Shown here piece by piece: positions 19,701 to 22,500 of a stretch of DNA of 22,500 bases. Made by a program: the position numbers and the translations under genes. The DNA lies in NCBI GenBank assembly GCA_030141605.1, contig JAQGDQ010001513.1, forward strand, positions 1-22,500, read 5' to 3'. This DNA comes from Tubiluchus corallicola (Eukaryota; Priapulida; Priapulimorpha; Priapulimorphida; Tubiluchidae). Positions within the stretch are counted from its first letter, which is position 1, and each line of letters opens with the position of its first letter. The notes under the pieces were generated by a model. The model did no database searches. It had not been told where the DNA came from and worked only from the letters and a program-made list of their open reading frames with translations.

Positions 19701-20873
19701 AGTAGAATCACCTTGAGTACCGATCATTTCTTGACTGGGCGCTCCTATTTTCAAAACTCATTCTTCTTTCAGTTACATCATTCATCCTGAAAAATGCAGC
19801 ACACTGTCAATTTTCGTCAAAAGTATAATAAAGATTTTACAATAAAATATATCGCTAATTTTCAATTTTTTTTGTGTATGAACATAAGGTAAGCTGCAAC
19901 ACTTTGAATTAGTTTAAACTGTGTGCGTTTGTGGAAAGCCAAAATGTGCTTACAAAAAATGTCGAAGTCTTTATAGGCGGCACTCAACAAGCCTGAAATT
20001 TTTTGTTCAGTGGTAGTATATTTTCAATTTATACTTTGTAGACAGTTTTCTAACTTTAAGTGATAACAATAAAATAAGCCCACCACATTGAGTGACATGT
20101 TTTTTCCTCTAAGTACAAATGCAATACGTTGATTGATCTGTAATCAGTGTTCAGCAATGAAGTGAAACAACGTTTCTTGACGAAGATAGCAAACGAGTTA
20201 CAGTTTTAAATGTTTTAGGTGCAACACAGATAGTGTTTGTTGCTGCAGCTTTGCTAAATGCAATCAACATATCATCTGAAAATGATGACAGCCAAATAGC
20301 ACAGAAGGCTGAAATTGAAAACAGAAAAAATGAGGTAACGAAACTATTTAAAACTGACATTAGAGAACAACTTCTGATAATTTTGACAATTGTTGTTGAT
20401 TACTTGCCATTGAAACATTTTGACAGGTTATTTTAAACAAGCATTTATTAAATTTATTCAGATTTTAGCAAATTTTACAAGGAACTACTGATCTTAAATG
20501 ATATTTTGTCTTATAGATGTGATATTTGTACAACTGGCACATAAGCTTTGAAATTACTAGGACAATCGAGAAAATTTTCCTTTCTATGAAAAATCGAAAT
20601 AGTGTAAGACTATTAGTTAGTGTTAAGTAGCATAACGTTAAAAATTGTTGCAACACCTGTCAAGAAATATTCAAAACTAAATTTCTTTGCACACCTTCAA
20701 CAAGACTATAGTACAGGCAATATAAAGCCGGCATTCTCTGTTTTTAGATCAGGACAGCTCTGGTCAGCGCCACAATAAACATGTCTATGCCAGATATTTT
20801 TGCTTCAAAACAGTTATCAAAGATGCTCAGCGAAATCTTTGCCACCGATGATGAACTTCCTATCACAATCAAG
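1642..20873 (+). CDS. polycystin-1/REJ-like receptor, 5' portion (16 exons, 3' end missing)
   Basis: Spliced model of 16 exons: 1642-1702, 3369-3716, 5504-5824, 8410-8526, 9845-9967, 11249-11568, 13197-13360, 13901-13995, 14621-14768, 15941-16164, 16288-16389, 16577-16694, 18599-18744, 19153-19300, 20219-20334 and 20748-20873. All introns are GT-AG and every junction keeps phase; only the interior of exon 12 is off by one base. Domain order is signal peptide, WSC, WSC, EGF, EGF, REJ. Known for the family: REJ regions occur in polycystin-1 proteins and sea urchin sperm REJ receptors, usually ahead of a GPS cleavage site, a PLAT domain and membrane helices. Inferred role: cell-surface or ciliary/sperm receptor ectodomain that binds glycans or other proteins. 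The membrane part is not in the window. The exon 12 frameshift leaves open that this copy or allele is broken. Symmetric phase-1 exons could be missed without any sign. Confidence 0.85.
1703..3368 (+). other. intron 1
   Basis: 1666 bp, GTAACA...ttcag. It is mostly AT-rich, with one GC-rich island at about 2090-2430 (see separate entry). No extra in-phase exon was recognised. Confidence 0.7.
2090..2430. repeat. GC-rich island, possible interspersed repeat
   Basis: A sharply GC-richer block within an AT-rich intron, containing CpGs and purine/pyrimidine blocks such as gacctcctccgccctc and cacgaggaggcagagcg. No reading frame of note and no RNA polymerase III box A/box B pair were found. The abrupt composition change suggests an inserted mobile element of unknown class. 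Confidence 0.35.
3369..3716 (+). CDS. exon 2: WSC domain 1
   Basis: Phase 1 to phase 1, 348 nt, about residues 21-136. It shows the eight-cysteine WSC layout: YRTIGCYN, then CKKLC, a [12 protein letters not shown] stretch before CVC, then CDQTC, and PCGAQ before [11 protein letters not shown] domains are putative carbohydrate-binding modules found in yeast stress sensors, fungal enzymes and polycystin-1. The acceptor is ttttcag at 3368 and the donor GTTAGT at 3717. The whole domain sits in one exon bounded by phase-1 introns, as expected for a shuffled module. Confidence 0.88.
3717..5503 (+). other. intron 2
   Basis: 1787 bp, GTTAGT...ttcag. AT-rich. A 78-codon frame at 4111-4347 has no recognisable homology. 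No tandem arrays were seen. Confidence 0.7.
5504..5824 (+). CDS. exon 3: WSC domain 2
   Basis: Phase 1 to phase 1, 321 nt, about residues 137-243. The cysteine spacing repeats that of exon 2: TYVGCSN, CKSKC, YCMC, CPDNC, KCGE, then a closing FTQVYIDTG. It is a diverged second WSC-type domain, probably from exon duplication. The acceptor is gtgtttcag at 5503 and the donor G|GTATTT at 5825. The reading frame stays open into the intron to 5952, but that tail is phenylalanine- and cysteine-rich low-complexity sequence from a GTT repeat and is not coding. Confidence 0.83.
5913..5944. repeat. (GTT)n microsatellite
   Basis: About ten uninterrupted GTT/TTG units, about 90 bp inside intron 3. Confidence 0.95.
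6038..6105. repeat. 24-bp inverted repeat (hairpin)
   Basis: The left arm 6038-6061 (starts gcagaaatagccc) and right arm 6082-6105 (ends gactatttctgc) are reverse complements at 21 of 24 positions, around a 20-nt AT-rich loop. It could be a short palindromic element or a foldback RNA inside the intron. Confidence 0.8.
6393..6692. repeat. degenerate minisatellite, 22-36 bp units
   Basis: About ten imperfect copies of a unit like ctgaatgagtatggtccc followed by an A-rich run. Starts lie near 6393, 6415, 6445, 6479, 6514, 6550, 6583, 6615, 6645 and 6676. Confidence 0.85.
6739..7096. repeat. (TG)n-rich tract, about 350 bp
   Basis: Pure TG runs near 6739-6766, 6777-6811 and 7005-7048 joined by variant TGCG/TGTT/TGCA units. 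Words such as gtgagctctgcgtg recur (about 6864 and 6985), pointing to an internal duplication. Frames of poly-Cys/Val (+) and poly-His/Thr (-) here are artefacts. Confidence 0.97.
7697..7760. repeat. (GTT)n microsatellite
   Basis: About 17-20 GTT units with one C interruption at 7741, ending in ttgctgctg. Confidence 0.95.
8410..8526 (+). CDS. exon 4: EGF-like domain 1
   Basis: Phase 1 to phase 1, 117 nt, 39 residues. Six cysteines in EGF order: NCPIDC, HGSC, FYCNC, and TGKSC after the typical PGYTG turn. The first loop is short and the stretch between cysteines 3 and 4 is longer and acidic (EYDVDLD). It lacks the D/N-x-D/N-E start of calcium-binding EGFs. The acceptor is tttctgcag and the donor G|GTTTGT. 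Confidence 0.87.
8527..9844 (+). other. intron 4
   Basis: 1318 bp, GTTTGT...gttaag. AT-rich. A 107-codon open frame at 8757-9080 has no recognisable domain. A degenerate simple repeat of words like catgcc and atgccc lies at about 9690-9800. Confidence 0.7.
9845..9967 (+). CDS. exon 5: EGF-like domain 2
   Basis: Phase 1 to phase 1, 123 nt, 41 residues. Canonical [20 protein letters not shown], then [16 protein letters not shown], with six cysteines and the NGGTC and GYNGTHC signatures. The N-terminal NNEC resembles calcium-binding EGF starts, but the full consensus is incomplete. The acceptor is gttaag (AAG, less common than CAG) at 9844; the donor GTAAGT is optimal. Confidence 0.92.
9968..11248 (+). 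other. intron 5
   Basis: 1281 bp, GTAAGT...ttacag. AT-rich. No repeat array or extra exon was recognised between the last EGF and the REJ region. Confidence 0.7.
11249..11568 (+). CDS. exon 6: N-terminal REJ region
   Basis: Phase 1 to phase 0, 320 nt, about residues 324-430. It begins [10 protein letters not shown] and continues with a stretch rich in beta-strand residues. Near the end, [18 protein letters not shown] precedes FTLTATV; the pattern L-x-I-P-x-x-x-L-x-P-G-x-Y-x-F is characteristic of REJ and Ig-like strands in polycystin-1. Several N-x-S/T sites suggest an extracellular, glycosylated segment. The acceptor is tttttacag at 11248 and the donor GAG|GTAATT. Confidence 0.8.
11569..13196 (+). 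other. intron 6
   Basis: 1628 bp, GTAATT...ttcag. AT-rich. It contains a small perfect stem (ggaatacc, 7-nt loop, ggtattcc; 12208-12230), a G14 run (12826-12839) and a diverged 80-bp duplication (separate entry). Confidence 0.7.
12787..12950. repeat. diverged tandem duplication of about 80 bp, with G14 run
   Basis: Two copies share, in order, a gtac word, tgaatgttttaa / taaatgttttaa (12805 and 12885), gcaacac (12839 and 12924) and atggagatgtg (12859 and 12937). The first copy carries a run of 14 G at 12826-12839; the matching place in the second copy reads gtagaggag. Confidence 0.7.
13197..13360 (+). CDS. exon 7: REJ region
   Basis: Phase 0 to phase 2, 164 nt, about residues 431-485. It contains [18 protein letters not shown] and then [15 protein letters not shown]. 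The I-x-G-G-x-x-R-x-V step and the D-A-S-x-S-x-D-P-D motif are hallmarks of REJ modules. The acceptor is ttcgttcag at 13196 and the donor GC|GTAAGC. Confidence 0.88.
13361..13900 (+). other. intron 7, with candidate cryptic exon
   Basis: 540 bp, GTAAGC...ttcag. It contains a perfect 10-bp palindrome (cttcctataa, one base, ttataggaag; 13810-13830) and the candidate exon listed next. Confidence 0.7.
13599..13728 (+). other. candidate alternative exon ending in a stop
   Basis: An acceptor-like tctccatttatag ends at 13598. Joined in phase 2 to exon 7 it opens 42 codons ([20 protein letters not shown] and onward to FAELSL) before TAA at 13726-13728. The peptide does not resemble REJ sequence, and no AATAAA follows within the intron. 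It may be a poison or terminal exon giving a truncated form, or a chance frame. Confidence 0.25.
13901..13995 (+). CDS. exon 8: REJ region
   Basis: Phase 2 to phase 1, 95 nt. Joined to exon 7 it reads [11 protein letters not shown]; the aromatic-x-W-x-C motif follows the DPD motif in REJ modules. The acceptor is gtttcag at 13900 and the donor G|GTAAGT at 13996. Confidence 0.87.
13996..14620 (+). other. intron 8
   Basis: 625 bp, GTAAGT...ttccag. AT-rich, nothing else recognised. Confidence 0.7.
14621..14768 (+). CDS. exon 9: REJ region
   Basis: Phase 1 to phase 2, 148 nt. It reads [20 protein letters not shown] and later [17 protein letters not shown], matching the strand pattern I-P-x-x-x-L followed by Q-x-V-x-V-x-x-x-x-x-P-x-I just before the Cys pair of REJ modules. 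The acceptor is cttgttccag and the donor AG|GTATGA. Confidence 0.84.
14769..15940 (+). other. intron 9
   Basis: 1172 bp, GTATGA...ttctag. AT-rich, with one three-copy 53-bp tandem repeat (separate entry). Confidence 0.7.
15249..15407. repeat. 53-bp tandem repeat, 3 copies
   Basis: Copies begin with atcacttcaa at 15251, 15304 and 15357, an exact 53-bp period. The shared core includes ctaaagctctggtgttg, and divergence is low. Confidence 0.95.
15941..16164 (+). CDS. exon 10: REJ core with CxxNC motif
   Basis: Phase 2 to phase 1, 224 nt, 74 full codons. The joined start R-CLKNC, then [18 protein letters not shown], then LRYKWKFEN forms the conserved REJ block C-x-x-N-C ... L-x-x-x-C-x-x-C ... 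Y-x-W. This is the most diagnostic exon of the gene. The donor GTAAAC at 16165 is weaker than most in the gene. The acceptor is tattttctag at 15940. Confidence 0.92.
16288..16389 (+). CDS. exon 11: REJ region
   Basis: Phase 1 to phase 1, 102 nt. It reads [20 protein letters not shown] and ends NEG. This corresponds to the REJ stretch V-N-x-x-P-x-x-x-x-x-C-x-x-x-P-x-x-G that leads into the next conserved block. The acceptor is ttggcag and the donor G|GTAAGT at 16390. Introns 10 and 11 are the shortest in the gene (123 and 187 bp). Confidence 0.88.
16577..16694 (+). CDS. exon 12: REJ region with internal frameshift
   Basis: The first half, in the frame entering from exon 11, reads [14 protein letters not shown] and then meets TGA at 16627. 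The second half, in the next frame, reads [18 protein letters not shown] and exits in the correct phase 1 at the donor GTAAGA (16695). Both halves match the same REJ block (G-x-x-L-x-T-x-F-x-x-x-C-x-G, then D-x-D-x-P-L-x-Y-x-F), so a single-base excess (or two-base loss) lies between about 16612 and 16628. Exon length is 118 nt, one more than the phases require. An internal CAG at 16611-16613 could act as an acceptor and restore the frame (exon 16614-16694, 81 nt), but at the cost of the conserved first half. This may be an assembly error, a defective allele, or an altered splice pattern. Confidence 0.8.
16695..18598 (+). other. intron 12
   Basis: 1904 bp, GTAAGA...cacag. Its first half is a minisatellite that starts directly after the donor (separate entry). 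From about 17600 on it is AT-rich unique sequence; a 105-codon frame at 18063-18380 has no recognisable homology. Confidence 0.7.
16701..17590. repeat. 26-bp minisatellite, about 34 copies
   Basis: Units of about 26 bp like gatcaagtgttacaatgttg plus tatgaa, with variants agatgaactgttacaatgct and gagagtaagctgttacaaag. A 77-bp three-unit block repeats (atgatgatca at 17051 and 17128), showing higher-order duplication. The first degenerate unit starts immediately after the GTAAGA donor of exon 12. Confidence 0.95.
18599..18744 (+). CDS. exon 13: REJ C-terminal region
   Basis: Phase 1 to phase 0, 146 nt. It reads [20 protein letters not shown], then a polar stretch, and [14 protein letters not shown] at the end. 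The L-L-Y-x-G-x-x-P start and the strand ending in V-T-x-x-x-N-x-x-D, completed in exon 14, fit the end of the REJ Ig-like unit. The acceptor is tttcacag and the donor GTGAGT. Confidence 0.84.
18745..19152 (+). other. intron 13
   Basis: 408 bp, GTGAGT...ttttag. AT-rich, nothing recognised. Confidence 0.7.
19153..19300 (+). CDS. exon 14: REJ C-terminal region
   Basis: Phase 0 to phase 1, 148 nt. It opens [20 protein letters not shown] and continues TELENLTF, a switch from beta-type to helical, acidic sequence as seen in the C-terminal part of REJ regions. The acceptor is ctatttttttag and the donor G|GTATGT at 19301, which runs into a short GTT repeat. Confidence 0.78.
19301..20218 (+). other. 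intron 14
   Basis: 918 bp, GTATGT...ttttag. A short GTT run lies at the 5' end (about 19304-19318) and a polypurine tract at 19438-19507. The rest is AT-rich. Confidence 0.7.
19438..19507. repeat. polypurine GA-rich tract
   Basis: About 65 bases almost wholly A/G (gagagaaagag, gggagat, gagagagaggggg) with only occasional T. It lies on the sense strand inside an intron. Confidence 0.92.
20219..20334 (+). CDS. exon 15: REJ C-terminal helical region
   Basis: Phase 1 to phase 0, 116 nt. It reads [20 protein letters not shown] followed by a charged helix ending ENRKNE. The residues fit an amphipathic helix in the C-terminal part of the REJ region. The acceptor is tgttttag at 20218 and the donor GAG|GTAACG. 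The frame runs on to a stop in the intron, so the donor position rests on consensus and on phase match to exon 16. Confidence 0.74.
20335..20747 (+). other. intron 15
   Basis: 413 bp, GTAACG...ttttag. AT-rich, nothing recognised. Confidence 0.68.
20748..20873 (+). CDS. exon 16: REJ C-terminal helical region, last exon recognised
   Basis: Phase 0 to phase 0, 126 nt. It reads [20 protein letters not shown], then [12 protein letters not shown]. The pattern of a first helix, then a residue run ending in L-x-x-I-F-x-T-x-D-E-L-P, matches the region between the REJ core and the GPS-proximal part. The acceptor is ctgtttttag and the donor AAG|GTAACG. No in-phase exon could be recognised after this point, so the gene is open at its 3' end. 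Confidence 0.76.
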
Positions 20874-20905
20874 GTAACGGTCATCGATTATTTCATACTG
20901 CTCTG

Positions 20906-21085
20906 TGTCTCAGTGTCATTGTCTAATTGATGCAACTCCTTGTCTCAGTGTCATTAATTATTTGATGCAGTTCCTTTGCCTCATTGTCATTGATTAATTG
21001 ATTTAGTTCATTATTTCATTGTCGTTGATTAATTGAAGCAGCTTCTTGTCTCATTATCATTAACTAATTGATGCAGCTCCTTAAT
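20906..21085. repeat. 35-bp tandem repeat, 5 copies
   Basis: Copies start at 20906, 20941, 20976, 21011 and 21046, exactly 35 bp apart. The unit resembles tgtctcagtgtcattgatta followed by attgatgcagctcct. It begins 32 bp after the exon 16 donor. Confidence 0.95.
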
Positions 21086-21752
21086 TGTCAAAGTGTTTTC
21101 GATCAATTGTTCCAGTTCCTCATCACAGAGTTGTCGAGTAATTAATCTATTGCATTGTATTTCTGCTGAATCACACTGTTTAATGCCAGCATAACATCCT
21201 CTTTTCGTTCTGTATACAAATTTTATATCTTTAGACAATCAACCTTTTTAAAGTGGTTGATTATGAATCGAATGATGCACATGAGCTTTATATTAAACAT
21301 AAACAGTCATATTGCTCTTATTCAACTCAATGTTTTATTAGACAGTTCCTGTTTTCTACACAGGAAACAATTTCCTGTATAATCTAAATTAGTAATCATC
21401 TGCTTGAATAGATCTGCCAAGTTTCAACATGCTTTACAATATCAGTGCTGAGCTAACAGTGTTTCAAAGTGTTCATCCCTGAACCAGTTGTCATAAACCA
21501 CAACACCTTGCTAATTGCTCATTGTCGTGTAAGGAGTAGGCTGACTTCTGTGACATGACTGTTTGATTAGGTTTTGATTTTAATTTTTGATTAGTTTGAC
21601 CCCATGGCTGGATTAATGTGTCCTAGTCCGCCCGGATTCTTTAATTGTTCCAGAAATGTGCTCTTTTTGTTACGTGGCCTTAAAATGCCCACACATTTTT
21701 GCTAATGCCTTTGTGCTCAGATGTACTGTTCTTTTCACTTCCTCACCACAAA
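21086..21752. other. non-coding stretch after exon 16
   Basis: AT-rich sequence, presumably intron 16. Acceptor-like sites (about 21115, 21233, 21361, 21653, 21720) were tested in phase 0. The one at 21233 stays open for about 50 codons without REJ- or GPS-like residues; the others reach stops within about 16 codons or fewer. No exon can be supported. Confidence 0.5.
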
Positions 21753-21800
21753 CAGTGGCGTCGTGCTATAGGGCCCCCGCCCCCCCCCCCACCCAATTTT
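21753..21800. mobile_element. possible DNA-transposon terminus (cagtggcg... with C11 run)
   Basis: The sequence cagtggcgtcgtgctatagg followed by a C-rich run (C11 at 21780-21790) resembles the CAGTGGCG-type ends of hAT-like elements in invertebrate genomes. No matching inverted end or target-site duplication was found downstream in the window, so the assignment is tentative. Confidence 0.3.
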
Positions 21801-21900
21801 TTAGAAAATGTCAAAAATTTGAAGGGTGTCAGCGGCTCGTAATGAGACCAATAAGGTGTAAAATTGACACATAATGGGAATTCGTTTGAATTTCTTCAAA

Positions 21901-22110
21901 TAGATGGCGCTGCCTCAAATTTCACGCACGCGCCGTAGTTTCGCCACACCGCCACGTTTGAAACGCGACAAATTATTTACATTTTCTGTGAAACTTTTGC
22001 CATTCTTTCGAGAGAGAAACATGAGAACTCGACGGCAAACGGTAATAGCGGGAAAGCGCTCCATAAATGCGAACAGTATGAGCGTTTCGGTACAGTAGCC
22101 CAATAATATT
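21901..22110. other. CpG-dense patch
   Basis: About 20 CpG dinucleotides in 200 bp (for example cacgcacgcgccg and gaaacgcgac), far above the surrounding AT-rich sequence. Small frames on both strands (21904-22098 +, 21915-22103 -) show no recognisable domain. It may belong to the mobile element that appears to begin at 21753. Confidence 0.5.
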
Positions 22111-22405
22111 TTTTATCATTAAAGTTTGTCGCCGAGTTAAATTATTCTGACTGTTAATACGTGCCTGACCAGATGTATTTACCTGAAAGTCAGGATATAG
22201 TTAATTTGTTTGCATGTAATCTATTCAGGAGGCAGGCAGGAACAGTTAACAAAGCAGCTCGTTGAGTAGCATTAGCGTATTTGCACAAAAGACTGTTAGT
22301 TAACAAAACGGCTCAGCTAGCACTCGAGCCTCGTTCAGCAGTGTGTTATAACAGTGAACAATTGAAATAATAGAGCAAAAACAAGGCACACATTGAAGTC
22401 ATGTT
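22111..22405. other. uncharacterised right-end sequence
   Basis: No exon recognised. A near-duplicate word, agttaacaaagcagctc / agttaacaaaacggctc, occurs at about 22244 and 22299. Confidence 0.5.
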
Positions 22406-22468
22406 GAGCTAGCCTAGTACCAGAGAGTCAGTTTGTCGAGCTAGCCTAGTACCAGAGAGTCGGTTTGG
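22406..22468. repeat. 32-bp direct duplication
   Basis: gagctagcctagtaccagag followed by agtcrgtttg occurs at 22406 and 22438, one exact 32-bp period. Two copies are visible near the window end. Confidence 0.93.
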
Positions 22469-22500
22469 GAGATACAAATTGATGAGCCACCTCCTGATTG

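Noticed and set aside
21029-21238. 69-codon minus-strand frame with a non-random look (CDEELEQLIENTLTIKEL)
   Set aside because: Overlaps the 35-bp repeat at its C-terminal end, no splice or promoter support, and no family recognised; kept only as a note for a database search.
21234-21390. Possible exon 17 after ctttag at 21233
   Set aside because: Open for about 50 codons in phase 0 but without REJ- or GPS-like residues and without a good donor before the stop.
21904-22103. Opposed 64- and 62-codon frames in the CpG-dense patch
   Set aside because: Mutual overlap on opposite strands reflects GC composition; neither has a recognisable domain.

Overview
The window is eukaryotic, and almost certainly metazoan, nuclear DNA. 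It is AT-rich and intron-dense, with tandem repeats and microsatellites, and short exons are bounded by GT-AG introns. The exons encode extracellular modules (WSC, EGF, REJ) that occur together in animal polycystin-1/REJ-type receptors. A marine invertebrate is a reasonable guess, but the sequence does not fix the species. No bacterial-style genes, CRISPR arrays or convincing RNA genes were seen.

Layout: 1-1334 is a 48-bp satellite organised into a 192-bp higher-order repeat. 1335-1641 is a short putative promoter/5' UTR. One large plus-strand gene begins at ATG 1642 and runs to at least 20873. I could define 16 coding exons (2677 nt, about 892 codons) with consistent reading phase, apart from one frameshift in exon 12. 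The gene continues beyond the last recognised exon, and its 3' part is outside the window or not recognisable. 20874-22500 holds a 35-bp tandem repeat, a possible transposon terminus, a CpG-dense patch and a 32-bp duplication.

Protein, in order: hydrophobic signal peptide (exon 1), two 8-cysteine WSC-type domains (exons 2 and 3), two 6-cysteine EGF-like domains (exons 4 and 5), then one long REJ (receptor for egg jelly) region over exons 6-16. The family usually continues with GPS/GAIN, PLAT and a polycystin channel-like membrane region; none of these is visible here. The protein is therefore best called a secreted-facing, polycystin-1/REJ-like receptor ectodomain, incomplete at the C-terminus. 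No C-type lectin, LRR or PKD repeats were found between the EGF and REJ modules, so the domain order is unusual.

Main points to check: (1) a one-base frameshift in the most conserved part of the REJ region (exon 12), with an internal CAG that could restore frame by splicing; (2) a roughly 890-bp minisatellite starting right at the exon 12 donor; (3) an in-phase cryptic exon ending in a stop inside intron 7; (4) the higher-order structure of the satellite next to the promoter; (5) upstream ORFs and CRE-like motifs ahead of the start codon.
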